Positions 33,845 to 42,788 are shown, counted from the first letter of the stretch. The stretch: DNA of 64,000 nucleotides from Rodentibacter haemolyticus (GCF_015356115.1 NZ_CP063056.1:310001-374000), one strand, 5' to 3'. Notes: generated from the letters alone by a model not told the origin. A program made the numbers and translations.

Positions 33845-33886
33845 AAAGGTAAGGGACTTGCTCCCTTACCTTTAAAGGCCTTTTAT
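33845..33886 (+). terminator. Long perfect hairpin in the gap 33741-33968
   Basis: AAAGGTAAGGGA (33845-33856) pairs perfectly with TCCCTTACCTTT (33862-33873) around CTTGC, and AAAGGCCTTTTATTT follows on the plus strand. No rightward gene precedes it. It may end a short rightward RNA or block read-through; nothing else is visible in the gap. Confidence 0.5.
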
Positions 33887-33968
33887 TTAAACCATTACAA
33901 GCAGTGAATATCAAAGGTTTGCAAGCAGTAAGAAAAATGCCATACAAGCAATGAAAAAAGAGGGAGGA

Positions 33969-34466
33969 TTACGTATTTTCCCCAGTTTGAAATAGCTCAT
34001 CAACTTTATCCATTTTTTCAGCACATTCTGACAACTGGCGCATAATTGATGTCATAACAGAAACTTGCATATTAAGGACTAACCGCTCTTTTTCTATCTG
34101 CACCATAGAAGCTCTAACCTCGCGGGAATAACGCTTGTCACCGACAATATTTTCCCAGGCTTTTTGCCCGCTTTTACTATTTTCTAAATTGCGCCAACGT
34201 AAATAAGCTGCTCCGGCACTACTCCCTGAACCATCCTTATAAAGTAAAAGAGGAAGTGTGCCAACCAATGTATCTGTAATTTTTCGGACAAGTGTCGGGT
34301 AATTTGCCGTCATACCATCACGCGCTGTTCGAATCTGCGCCAATAACAGCTTAATTTCTTCCGGTGAAGACAACACACCGAAGAAATTTCGCATAAGTCC
34401 ATTGATATTATGTTTAGCGGCGAGATCACGATACATTGCTTCAGGGATTAATGCATGAATTTTCAT
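33969..34466 (-). CDS. DUF3158 family ICE protein
   Basis: 165 residues, soluble and helical. MKIHALIPEAMYRDLAAKHN and the YLRWRNLENSKSGQKAWENI block match DUF3158, found beside the TIGR03761 gene in this ICE class. It follows that gene by 9 bp and is probably co-expressed. The role is unknown; context is the replication/maintenance block. Confidence 0.8.
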   Translation of the reverse strand: MKIHALIPEAMYRDLAAKHNINGLMRNFFGVLSSPEEIKLLLAQIRTARDGMTANYPTLVRKITDTLVGTLPLLLYKDGSGSSAGAAYLRWRNLENSKSGQKAWENIVGDKRYSREVRASMVQIEKERLVLNMQVSVMTSIMRQLSECAEKMDKVDELFQTGENT

Positions 34467-34475
34467 TGTGATATT

Positions 34476-35222
34476 TTACTCCTTCAGTAAAACTTCATCG
34501 TTATTGACCGCACTTGCGTGAATGTCCGGTGCAAAACGTGCTCGACGCGTTCCCTCTAAAATATCCTGCGGCAGTTCAAGTTTAAATCGTTGTCGCACTT
34601 CTTGATAACGAGCCGAATTATCTCGCACATCTTGACGGGTAATTCCACTATGTCGGTATGTCTCAATAACACCAAAACAACGACGTAATAAAATCGAACC
34701 AGCTTCAAGCCATTCACGCGCCTCAGATTTGGTTAATAACGCAATATAGGCTGCGGTCATCGTTGTTTTTGCCAGTGTATCAAACTCACAGAGTAAATAA
34801 ATTAATTTGTATGCCAAAGGCGAATCCGCATAGATTTGGTAGATAGCCGGTTCAATATTACTACAACGTTGAATATCTATACCGTCAGGAAGTTGTTCGG
34901 CATGAATCTCCACTAAATCAGCAATGAGTTTTTTCATTTGCTCGGTATTATTGAGCACCATACTTTCAAATTCAGCGAGATAATAATCGGCATAAGGATC
35001 GTCATTTGCCGCATCTTTTTGTAACTGAGAAAGGAGTGATAAACAGCCCGGAACACTTAAAATACCGGGACGAACAACCTTTTTCCCCTCACGAACGACA
35101 GGGCGCCCTTGCCACATTCTGGTGGCATATTGGGAGTGTAATGTTAATGTAATCTCACTGCGAAGTGCACCAATTTGAGGTTGTTCCGGCTGTGGTGCAT
35201 AAGCTGTATTTTCTGAAGTCAT
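34476..35222 (-). CDS. TIGR03761 family ICE protein (PFL_4669-type)
   Basis: 248 residues, soluble. The N-terminal block (GALRSEITLTLHSQYATRMWQGRPV) and the PGILSVPGCLSLLSQLQKDA block match TIGR03761. The family is always in the maintenance region near parA, dnaB and the STY4528-like gene. Its ATG lies only 36 bp from the 40-bp repeat array, so the array occupies its promoter side. A DNA uptake sequence lies near the 3' end (34507-34515). Biochemical role unknown. Confidence 0.82.
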   Translation of the reverse strand: MTSENTAYAPQPEQPQIGALRSEITLTLHSQYATRMWQGRPVVREGKKVVRPGILSVPGCLSLLSQLQKDAANDDPYADYYLAEFESMVLNNTEQMKKLIADLVEIHAEQLPDGIDIQRCSNIEPAIYQIYADSPLAYKLIYLLCEFDTLAKTTMTAAYIALLTKSEAREWLEAGSILLRRCFGVIETYRHSGITRQDVRDNSARYQEVRQRFKLELPQDILEGTRRARFAPDIHASAVNNDEVLLKE

Positions 35223-35257
35223 ATGTTACCCCTTTTTTATATGTAAAAAGTATAATG

Positions 35258-36557
35258 TCTATTTTTCGTACTAACTGTCGCCAGTGGCGACATTTTGTCT
35301 ATTTTTCGTACTAACTGTTGCCCCTGGCAACACTTTGTCTATTTTTTGTACTAACTGTCGCCAGTGGCGACACTTTGTCTATTTTTTGTACTAACTGTTT
35401 CCCCTGGAAACACTTTGTCTATTTTTCGTACTAACTGTTTCCCCTGGAAACACTTTGTCTATTTTTTGTACTAACTGTTTCCACTGGAAACACTTTGTCT
35501 ATTTTTCGTACTAACTGTTTCCACTGGAAACACTTTGTCTATTTTTCGTACTAACTGTTTCCACTGGAAACACTTTGTCTATTTTTTGTACTAACTGTTT
35601 CCACTGGAAACACTTTGTCTATTTTTCGTACTAACTGTTTCCACTGGAAACACTTTGTCTATTTTTCGTACTAACTGTTGCCCCTGGCAACACTTTGTCT
35701 ATTTTTCGTACTAACTGTTGCCCCTGGCAACACTTTGTCTATTTTTCGTACTAACTGTTGCCCCTGGCAACACTTTGTCTATTTTTCGTACTAACTGTTG
35801 CCCCTGGCAACACTTTGTCTATTTTTCGTACTAACTGTCGCCAGTGGCGACATTTTGTCTATTTTTTGTACTAACTGTTGCCCCTGGCAACACTTTGTCT
35901 ATTTTTTGTACTAACTGTTTCCACTGGAAACACTTTGTCTATTTTTTGTACTAACTGTCGCCAGTGGCGACACTTTGTCTATTTTTTGTACTAACTGTTT
36001 CCCCTGGAAACACTTTGTCTATTTTTCGTACTAACTGTTTCCACTGGAAACACTTTGTCTATTTTTTGTACTAACTGTTTCCACTGGAAACACTTTGTCT
36101 ATTTTTCGTACTAACTGTTTCCACTGGAAACACTTTGTCTATTTTTCGTACTAACTGTTTCCACTGGAAACACTTTGTCTATTTTTTGTACTAACTGTTT
36201 CCACTGGAAACACTTTGTCTATTTTTCGTACTAACTGTTTCCCCTGGAAACACTTTGTCTATTTTTCGTACTAACTGTTTCCACTGGAAACACTTTGTCT
36301 ATTTTTTGTACTAACTGTCGCCAGTGGCGACACTTTGTCTATTTTTTGTACTAACTGTCGCCAGTGGCGACACTTTGTCTATTTTTTGTACTAACTGTTT
36401 CCCCTGGAAACACTTTGTCTATTTTTCGTACTAACTGTTTCCCCTGGAAACACTTTGTCTATTTTTCGTACTAACTGTTTCCACTGGAAACACTTTGTCT
36501 ATTTTTTGTACTAACTGTAAACACTGTTTACATTTTGCCTATTTTTTGTACTAAATA
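35258..36557. repeat. Array of 32 tandem 40-bp units, each with a 17-bp palindrome
   Basis: Thirty-two full units plus a partial one. Each has a near-constant spacer (TCTATTTTT(C/T)GTACTAAC) and a palindrome TGT-4-3-4-ACA. The arms vary together: CGCC/GGCG (6 units, centre always AGT), TGCC/GGCA (6, centre always CCT), TTCC/GGAA (19; centre ACT in 13, CCT in 6), AAAC/GTTT (last unit only). Every change in one arm is matched in the other. It lies between the TIGR03761 gene and the STY4528-type replication gene, so an iteron-type replication origin is the best guess. It is not CRISPR: there are no unique spacers and no cas genes. Confidence 0.95.
35258..36557. other. Candidate ICE origin of vegetative replication (oriV)
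   Basis: This is the same stretch read functionally: a repeat cluster directly next to a replication-type gene, in the block with dnaB, parA and parB, is typical for oriV in plasmids and has been proposed for pKLC102-type elements. The array also includes A/T-rich spacers that could melt. The assignment is inference from position and repeat structure. Confidence 0.5.
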
Positions 36558-36596
36558 TGACTAAGCCTATCAAAGCAAGGTCTAATCTGTATCAGG

Positions 36597-37829
36597 CTAT
36601 ACACGCATTAAGCCTGCAAGTTTCCGAATCGCATCAAAATCCACGCCATCCTTTACTCCCGGAGCTTCCATTAAACCGGGTAATACCCGTTTAGCACCTT
36701 GTTTCAGTGTGCTATTTTCTGTAATTTGAGCTGTCTCAGCCTGACGATTTTTATTCAACCAATACGGTTTAAATTCCCCGCTATTAGCACGTTTTACCAA
36801 GTTAAATAAATAACCCGCCGGTTTTGCAACTTTGCCATCTTGAATGCGTTGTGTTGCTTCAAAGATGACGGCTTGTCGTGTTTCCTGATCTAACTTCATC
36901 ATCTCATTCGCAATGGACTGTTTTTCCAATGTACTTAATTTGAATGGTGCCAATTCCGAATAAATTGATTCGATACGCATAGTACTAGTACTGTACTTAG
37001 TATTTATAGTACTAGTACTGTACTGTGTATTACCTGAGTTCCCTAATGGAACTAAGTCTAAAATCAATGACTTATCATCATTTTGGGGACTAAGTTCCCT
37101 ATTGGAACTCAGTGAATTTTTACTGAGTTCCATTTCGGAACTCGGTGAATTGTTCATTTTTTGACTGAGTTCCGTTTTCGTTTTACTGAGTTCCCTATTG
37201 GAACCCAGCAATTTCTGCTGTGTTTTTTCGACTGCTTGCACCAAATTTTCCGGCAGTGTCGTCACTGCTGAATCATCACTTTGTTGTTGGGTAAACATGA
37301 GATAACGTTCGCGGATAATTCCAATATGCGAAACTAAATGCCATACGGTATCCGAGCTTTTTACCACTTCATCCACAATAGAAAGCGCAACATCACGCAA
37401 TATGGGATCTTGGTGTTTTGTCATTTTTTCCACAAAACGGAGATAATCGTCATTAATAACTAAACTGTCTGCAATACTAAAGGGTTCATCATTCATTACA
37501 TAGACATTACCCAATATTTGTCCGTGATGATTTCTTACGGTCTCGCATAACGTCAACCAACGCGTTAGGCGTAGTAACATAATTGTCTGACTGACAATTT
37601 TTCGGGATACCGGCTTTTGTTGATAACTTCTATCTGAAAGCCATAATGCTAAGGTTTCATAGGAAGGAAACATCGCCCCTTTAAACTGCATTGAATGCAA
37701 TTTAATGAGTTGCCAAGCCGTCTTTGCCCTAGAGGTTAAATATTTATCCATCAGCAATCGCACCGGTACTGTCTCATGTCGATTGCCAACAAATAATAAT
37801 CCTTGAAAGTCTTTATTTTCCGGCAACAT
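36597..37829 (-). CDS. STY4528 family pathogenicity-island replication protein
   Basis: 410 residues. The N-terminal half (VRLLMDKYLTSRAKTAWQLI; FPSYETLALWLSDRSYQQ) looks like winged-helix DNA-binding units. A repetitive linker (about 210-300) contains ELS motifs and two copies of YSTST; its DNA holds palindromes AGTTCC-N5-GGAACT. The C-terminal part (RVLPGLMEAPGVKDGVDFDAIRKLAGLMR) is typical of STY4528 proteins. It lies next to the 40-bp array, so it is the best candidate for an initiator that binds it. Function is inferred from family and context. Confidence 0.82.
   Translation of the reverse strand: MLPENKDFQGLLFVGNRHETVPVRLLMDKYLTSRAKTAWQLIKLHSMQFKGAMFPSYETLALWLSDRSYQQKPVSRKIVSQTIMLLRLTRWLTLCETVRNHHGQILGNVYVMNDEPFSIADSLVINDDYLRFVEKMTKHQDPILRDVALSIVDEVVKSSDTVWHLVSHIGIIRERYLMFTQQQSDDSAVTTLPENLVQAVEKTQQKLLGSNRELSKTKTELSQKMNNSPSSEMELSKNSLSSNRELSPQNDDKSLILDLVPLGNSGNTQYSTSTINTKYSTSTMRIESIYSELAPFKLSTLEKQSIANEMMKLDQETRQAVIFEATQRIQDGKVAKPAGYLFNLVKRANSGEFKPYWLNKNRQAETAQITENSTLKQGAKRVLPGLMEAPGVKDGVDFDAIRKLAGLMRV
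36981..37205. repeat. Palindromes and a direct repeat inside the replication gene
   Basis: AGTTCC-N5-GGAACT occurs at 37037-37053, 37093-37109 and 37126-37142; a half site is at 37068+100 (37168-37173) and a fourth site with one mismatch at 37189-37205. A 17-bp direct repeat AGTACTAGTACTGTACT lies at 36981-36997 and 37008-37024. They encode the ELS/YSTST linker repeats, but the two-arm symmetry is not needed for coding. Confidence 0.7.
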
Positions 37830-37887
37830 TTTTTTGCTCCATCTTTTTTATCTAATTTTTCTATTGAGATATTGGAGGAATGTTATA

Positions 37888-38001
37888 TACTTCATCCTAT
37901 ATTTCGTATGCTTTGGTGTCTCCATCTACCTTTATCATACGTTATGTACTTCGGCTCATATCTCGTATGCTTTGGTACCTCCATCTACCTTTAGCATACG
38001 T
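37888..38001. repeat. Two 55-bp direct repeats with inverted ends
   Basis: Copies at 37888-37942 and 37947-38001 share most positions. Each holds CGTATG near the middle and CATACG near the end, separated by about 25 bp with the common stretch CTCCATCTACCTTTA. They lie upstream of the replication gene and may be its operator or partition-type sites. Confidence 0.65.
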
Positions 38002-38032
38002 ATATATCTAGCCTTGAGATATCAATAATTTC

Positions 38033-38060
38033 AAAAGCGAGTTTGTCAGACTCGCTTTTT
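38033..38060. terminator. Terminator after the DUF2857 gene
   Basis: AAAAGCGAGT (38033-38042) pairs with ACTCGCTTTT (38050-38059) around 7 bases, with T runs on both strands. It ends the leftward parA-dnaB-parB-DUF2857 operon. Confidence 0.85.
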
Positions 38061-38069
38061 TATTGGCGA

Positions 38070-38633
38070 TCATTTACCTTCTTTTACCCAAGTTGAAACA
38101 AGACGCCAAACTTCAGTTAAACTTAATTCTGTTTCCTCTGCGATATGCATCAACAGATCAAGCCCCGCCATTGAATTTTCAATTTCATTGGTTTTAATGG
38201 TATGTTTATTTTCCTGCCACAGTTCCCATACCTTTAACTCATCTTGTTCATCAGCACTTCGCTTACGGCCAATATGTTCTTTGATCCCCAATAATTTTCG
38301 ACGGGCAGAAACCTCTGAAGAACTCCAGCCGAATCGGTGGCGTAACATTTCCCCTGAAATACCTAAATTCAGTGCTCGGTCGATAATATTGCGTTCTTGT
38401 GAATTTACACGTACTGATTCAATCAGATTCCAAAATACCGAATGATTAATCTTAATCGAGGCAAATGAACTGCTACTGTCGCAGATCTCACAAATCTCTT
38501 CTGTCGTGAGGGCCATAATGGTAGCAAGTTCAGACTCATCAAAGCCTAACTGATAACAATAGTTCAGCTCTCCACGGCGAACATGGGCGATGATTTCTGA
38601 AATCAACGCTTGATTTAAATTGATATTAAGCAT
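38070..38633 (-). CDS. DUF2857 family ICE protein
   Basis: 187 residues. Helical segments with a helix-turn-helix-like region (ILGI-type turn in LNLGISGEMLRHRFGWSSSEVSARRKLLG) suggest DNA binding. The family (STY4526-type) follows the parB-like gene in this ICE class; here it overlaps that gene by 8 bp. It is the last gene of the maintenance operon. Possible role in regulation or replication; not shown by the sequence. Confidence 0.8.
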   Translation of the reverse strand: MLNINLNQALISEIIAHVRRGELNYCYQLGFDESELATIMALTTEEICEICDSSSSFASIKINHSVFWNLIESVRVNSQERNIIDRALNLGISGEMLRHRFGWSSSEVSARRKLLGIKEHIGRKRSADEQDELKVWELWQENKHTIKTNEIENSMAGLDLLMHIAEETELSLTEVWRLVSTWVKEGK

Positions 38634-40383
38634 CTTGACCTCCGGTTTGTTGGGCGTTGATATAACGATATAAACGAATTAAACGGAATAAACGAACCAA
38701 CATTAAATCAGGCATCGTATTACCGGTTAAATAATCCGAATTTAATAAGCTAATCTGCCGGGTAGCTTGAGATTCGGTTGCGAGTGCAGTTAATAAGTGG
38801 TAAACAAATAAGGTAAATTCAGGATATTCTTGCCCATCAAGAGGACGCATACGATAGCTATAATCAATGGGTTCATGGTGAACGTGTTCGACAAATGCAC
38901 CAAGTCCTACTTCTTCGGCAATATCCAATGCGAGCGAATAGGCTTCCATTTTGTGCTTACGGTTCGGGTGAATTTTCCAAATATTGGTTACCGGTTGTTT
39001 ACCACAATTTGAAAATTCCAATCCATTAAGCTCCGCCTCTTCTTGACGTTGTTTTTCAGGATTCACGCCCGGTGTCAAACCTAAATCACTAAAATGCTGC
39101 ATAACAGCGGAAGAAACATCATCACCGGAAATGCCTAAATCCGGTAATGGCGAAAGCGGCGTAATATTTGGCACAGAAGGGGGATCATCAATATTCATTT
39201 GTGGTGAAATGGAAGGCGGAGTGGATGTTCCATCATTCTCAATGCTCTGATGTTGCTTGCCCAGTGCCAATGTTTTGGGTTCTTGATGCGTTGGTGTGAG
39301 TTCTTCCCGTTTAGATTGTAGCCCCCGCATTGTTTCCTCGACCCGAATTTCGCTCTCTTGAGTGCGTTGCAAAATGTCAGGTTGTTTTTCTACCAGCTTC
39401 TTGAACTTTTGTTCTGCCAGATCGATTTCAAATTTAAAGGTTTCATAAGGAACCTGATAACTAAATGCCTCGGTAATATTACCGATAAGTTGATCTTGAA
39501 AATCATTCAATACAAACTCATCAGGCTCTTCATCAAATCCGGTAAGCGAGCTCATCCAAACCATATCAAAATCCTTATGTACCGGGTATGCTTCCGCCTG
39601 TTTCTCCCAGGAAACCTGTGCATTACGACGAATAGTAAGCAGTTTTTCGATCTGAGGTTTCCCCATACCGTTTAACAACACATTCGGAATATGTGGATAC
39701 AAATAGGTTAAACATTGCTCCATTTTGGCTATTAAGGAATATGAAATTGGATAGCCGTTTTCACCTAGCTTTTCAGCAAGCTTACGATGTGAAAAATATT
39801 CGCCATATTTTTTTTCATACAGACTTTTCACTTCTCGGATACCCAGGGCTTTCTCTATAAAAGAAAGATCACCCCGTACATCATTTTCAGCCAAATGACC
39901 AATCAAGATGTTAAGTTGTGAATTAATATCGTCCGCTTCACCCTGCCAAGGTTTAAAAATACATTCTATCGACCAAAAACGACGATCTCTGGTTTCTTTA
40001 AATAGCTCATTTAACGCCTGTAAACGGGTATTTCCGCCATCTAAAATCGTATAGAAATTATCGCCCGGACGTTGTGTCACGTTAGGGGCATGATCAAGTC
40101 CACGTGATTTAATCGATGCTTTGATGTCCTCATAAGCTGGATTTTTAGTACGGCGGGGATTCCCCTCATAAGGGCGTAACTGATCTAATGTAATCGTAAT
40201 TAAACGATGACCGTTTGGTGTTTCGGTATCCGCAGAAACCGCCTGATATGGCTGCAATGATTGACTTTGCACCATTTTTTCGTATTCCGGCGAATTATTC
40301 ATAATTGCCGGCCTGGATAATGCTGCCATCATTTTTTCTGCACGCGCTTTTTTATCTTTGGAAGGAACAAAAGGATTTTTCAT
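38626..40383 (-). CDS. ParB family protein of the ICE
   Basis: 585 residues, longer than chromosomal ParB (about 300). The N-terminal ParB/Srx-like domain is clear (ITLDQLRPYEGNPRRTKNPAY; FYTILDGGNTRLQALNELF, about residues 65-125). A helical region follows (KLAEKLGENGYPISYSLIAKMEQCL), then a Pro/Ser-rich linker (about 370-440) and a C-terminal domain of unknown role. It is the PFGI-1-class ParB, made with ParA and DnaB (2-bp gap to dnaB), for partition or maintenance of the excised ICE. Confidence 0.86.
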   Translation of the reverse strand: MKNPFVPSKDKKARAEKMMAALSRPAIMNNSPEYEKMVQSQSLQPYQAVSADTETPNGHRLITITLDQLRPYEGNPRRTKNPAYEDIKASIKSRGLDHAPNVTQRPGDNFYTILDGGNTRLQALNELFKETRDRRFWSIECIFKPWQGEADDINSQLNILIGHLAENDVRGDLSFIEKALGIREVKSLYEKKYGEYFSHRKLAEKLGENGYPISYSLIAKMEQCLTYLYPHIPNVLLNGMGKPQIEKLLTIRRNAQVSWEKQAEAYPVHKDFDMVWMSSLTGFDEEPDEFVLNDFQDQLIGNITEAFSYQVPYETFKFEIDLAEQKFKKLVEKQPDILQRTQESEIRVEETMRGLQSKREELTPTHQEPKTLALGKQHQSIENDGTSTPPSISPQMNIDDPPSVPNITPLSPLPDLGISGDDVSSAVMQHFSDLGLTPGVNPEKQRQEEAELNGLEFSNCGKQPVTNIWKIHPNRKHKMEAYSLALDIAEEVGLGAFVEHVHHEPIDYSYRMRPLDGQEYPEFTLFVYHLLTALATESQATRQISLLNSDYLTGNTMPDLMLVRLFRLIRLYRYINAQQTGGQDA

Positions 40384-40385
40384 AC

Positions 40386-41765
40386 CTATAATCTCGCTAA
40401 TCTTTCATAATCATCATTTGGAATATTCTCAAAAAGTGAAAACTCCCCTTTAAATTGGCTTAATACGGTACCAATCGGCCCGTTACGCTGCTTAGCGATA
40501 ATGAGCTCCGCAATCCCGGGATTTTCAGTATTATCGTTATACACCTCATCCCTATAGATGAATAAAATCATATCGGCATCCTGCTCCAGTGATCCTGAAT
40601 CACGCAAGTCCGATGAAATAGGACGCTTATCGGCACGCGTTTCTAAATTTCGATTTAACTGGGACAGGGCAATAATCGGGCAACCAATTTCTTTTGCTAA
40701 CTGTTTTAGTTGAGTGGAAATACTACTGATTTCTAAATTTCGATTTTTCCCATCTTTATAAGCCGGGTCAGACATTAACTGTAAATAATCAATAATTATC
40801 ACGGATGGCACACCGTATTTACGTACATTACGGCGTACTTTAGTGCGTAAAAGTTGTGGTGTAAGATAGCTGTTATCATCCAATAGCAAACGGTTTTTCC
40901 ATTGATGTGCAATCATGCCAAATGCTTCAGCAATCCTTGACCATTCCATTTCATCAATTTGAATAGCTTGACGTATTTTTTGTAAAGGAACTCGTGCAAG
41001 TGCTGACAATAGACGTTGTATAATTTGTTCTGCTGGCATCTCAAGGCTGTAATACTGAACCGTGTTCTCTTTTTTCTGTTCAAGTGCCGCTTTCAAAAAA
41101 GTCAATGAAAGCGCGGTTTTCCCCATGGAAGGACGTGCGGCAAGCAAAATTAAATCGCCGGCTTGAGAACCTGTTGTATTAATATCAAGACGCTCAATAC
41201 CAAATGAGGTGCCTGTGACGGGAGAAAGGTTATTTTTACTCTCTTCCATTCTCGTCACGACATGAGCTAATACCTCGGATAAATCCACATTTGTTTCGTT
41301 ATCCGAACGGTTAAGTGTTAATTCGGTCAGGCGTTTCTCTGTATTAGAAATCAATTCATCAAGTGCATCTTGAGAATTGACTTTTCCTGTTTCTTTTTTC
41401 AGTAAATCACCTAAAGCGTAGAGTTGACGAGACTGGCTATCTGTTCGCACTATCTTGGCATAAGCTTCTACATTAATCGCACTCGGGGTTTTCTGTGTGA
41501 TTTCAGCCAAATAAGCAAGCCCCCCACACTCTTCAAGCCAATTATGTTGTTTTAATGCATGCTCTACCGTTACCATATCCGCCGGTTCATTATTCATAAG
41601 CAACTTACCAATCACCGTAAACATCAAACGATGATGGCTGAGATAAAAATTATCCGCTGTCACAATCGCACTTAATTCATCCCATTTATTGTTATCGAGG
41701 AGCAATCCGCCGATAACGGATTGCTCTGCTTCAATATTACAAATCATTGAAGGTTGATTATTCAT
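40386..41765 (-). CDS. dnaB: Replicative DNA helicase, DnaB-like (ICE copy)
   Basis: 459 residues, normal DnaB length. N-terminal domain (IEAEQSVIGGLLLDNNKWDEL) for hexamer and primase contact; RecA-like core with Walker A RPSMGKTAL near residue 211 and DYLQLM (Walker B region) near 320. The Arg-rich C-terminal end (DADMILFIYRDEVYN, AELIIAKQRNGPIG) is typical. It unwinds DNA for ICE replication and is distinct from the host gene. It lies between parA and parB-like genes. Confidence 0.94.
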   Translation of the reverse strand: MNNQPSMICNIEAEQSVIGGLLLDNNKWDELSAIVTADNFYLSHHRLMFTVIGKLLMNNEPADMVTVEHALKQHNWLEECGGLAYLAEITQKTPSAINVEAYAKIVRTDSQSRQLYALGDLLKKETGKVNSQDALDELISNTEKRLTELTLNRSDNETNVDLSEVLAHVVTRMEESKNNLSPVTGTSFGIERLDINTTGSQAGDLILLAARPSMGKTALSLTFLKAALEQKKENTVQYYSLEMPAEQIIQRLLSALARVPLQKIRQAIQIDEMEWSRIAEAFGMIAHQWKNRLLLDDNSYLTPQLLRTKVRRNVRKYGVPSVIIIDYLQLMSDPAYKDGKNRNLEISSISTQLKQLAKEIGCPIIALSQLNRNLETRADKRPISSDLRDSGSLEQDADMILFIYRDEVYNDNTENPGIAELIIAKQRNGPIGTVLSQFKGEFSLFENIPNDDYERLARL

Positions 41766-41778
41766 ATTTCACCTCCAA

Positions 41779-42597
41779 TTAAAGCGCTTGGAATTTATCA
41801 GTCCATTGCGGAAAAAGTGAAAGGCAGAGTTTGCGAATATTCTCTTTTTCATCTTTGTTATGACGATGAACAGGGAGAGCAAGACTGGCCGCTTCACGAT
41901 AAGCAACACGCGCAGGAATAGCTAATTCAAGTAATTCCATATAGGTGTCATTGCTTTCAATAAAGAGCTTACGCAGACTTTCTACAACTGATTTAGCATC
42001 ATTAGTTTTATCTAAACAGTTAATGACGGCTTTTAATTGCGGTAATTTGAACCCATGCTTGGTAAAGACTTGGAGTTGTTGATAAAGCCCCATCGTTCCA
42101 CGAACAAATTCACGGGCGGAAAGCAGCTCAGGTTTGAGTGGAGAAATAACCAAATCACTTGCCAATACAGACATATCAACAGTGATTCCTTTTGTTCCTC
42201 TTGTATCAACCAAAATCAGATCATAGTTTTCTAAAGAACGGACAAGATCGTTGAAACGTAACATTCCATCAGGAGAATTACGCAAATGTGTCGTAATGGC
42301 ATCCGTTGGATCGTTTGATTGAATAATATCGAGATTGGAGTATTCGGTTTTTGAAATGACCTGCTCAGGATTCGTATTGCTTTGAATCAGAAATTCAAAA
42401 AGCCCCTGTGGTGCAGTATAGTTTAAAGTATAGTAAGTAGATAAAGTCGGTTGAACATCCGTGTCAATCATCAATGTGCGCAAACCGCACTCTGCACAAA
42501 ATGCCCCGATATTGGCGACATTCGTTGATTTAGTTACACCACCTTTAGTGGACATAACAGTGACAATAAATGCTGAATTTCGAGATAAATTTTCCAT
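41779..42597 (-). CDS. parA: ParA/Soj family ATPase of the ICE
   Basis: 272 residues from the ATG at 42597; a TTG two codons upstream is less likely. The deviant Walker A is STKGGVTKST (about residues 15-24), with the signature Lys and with Thr where many ParA proteins have Gly. Walker A-prime LILVDTRG lies near residue 122. ParA acts with ParB in partition; in ICEHin1056-type elements this gene lies next to the attachment end, as here (67 bp from the tRNA-Lys 3' end). Confidence 0.9.
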   Translation of the reverse strand: MENLSRNSAFIVTVMSTKGGVTKSTNVANIGAFCAECGLRTLMIDTDVQPTLSTYYTLNYTAPQGLFEFLIQSNTNPEQVISKTEYSNLDIIQSNDPTDAITTHLRNSPDGMLRFNDLVRSLENYDLILVDTRGTKGITVDMSVLASDLVISPLKPELLSAREFVRGTMGLYQQLQVFTKHGFKLPQLKAVINCLDKTNDAKSVVESLRKLFIESNDTYMELLELAIPARVAYREAASLALPVHRHNKDEKENIRKLCLSLFPQWTDKFQAL

Positions 42598-42680
42598 AGT
42601 CAAACTCTCTTGTCAAGAGCAAACTAATGAAAAGTCTAAGAGATGGTAATTAGAAGATAACATTGGTGGGTCGTGAAGGA
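42598..42680. other. Right ICE boundary, presumed att region
   Basis: The 67 bp between the parA start and the tRNA-Lys 3' end, plus the 3' part of the tRNA, must contain the ICE/chromosome junction. Integrases of this class recombine at tRNA 3' ends. The matching att copy and the integrase gene lie beyond position 1, so the core cannot be read here. Confidence 0.5.
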
Positions 42681-42739
42681 TTCGAACCTTCGACCAACGG
42701 ATTAAAAGTCCGCTGCTCTACCGACTGAGCTAACGACCC
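42664..42739 (-). tRNA. tRNA-Lys (anticodon TTT)
   Basis: 76 bases with encoded CCA. The anticodon arm is CGGA-CTTTTAA-TCCG, giving TTT. The acceptor is GGGTCGT pairing with the 3' strand. Its 3' end faces the ICE, making it the apparent integration target. It is the last gene of a Gly-Cys-Leu-Lys cluster. Confidence 0.95.
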
Positions 42740-42788
42740 AAGTATAGGATTTTAAAGGAGTTTTTTATAAAAATGGAATTCTATAAAA

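Noticed and set aside
33845..33886. IS or transposon end
   Set aside because: The hairpin has no flanking target duplication and no transposase nearby.
35258..36557. Regular repeats at first sight like a CRISPR array
   Set aside because: The parts between palindromes are constant, not unique, the period is 40 bp, and no cas genes are near. It is a tandem iteron-type array.
1..42660. Antibiotic or metal resistance cargo expected on ICEHin1056-type elements
   Set aside because: No tet, cat, bla, mer or transposase-like protein was found in this part; any such cargo would have to lie beyond position 1.
1..42660. Integrase, relaxase and excisionase genes of the ICE
   Set aside because: None of the proteins here has tyrosine-recombinase or relaxase motifs; they are probably on the ICE end outside the window.
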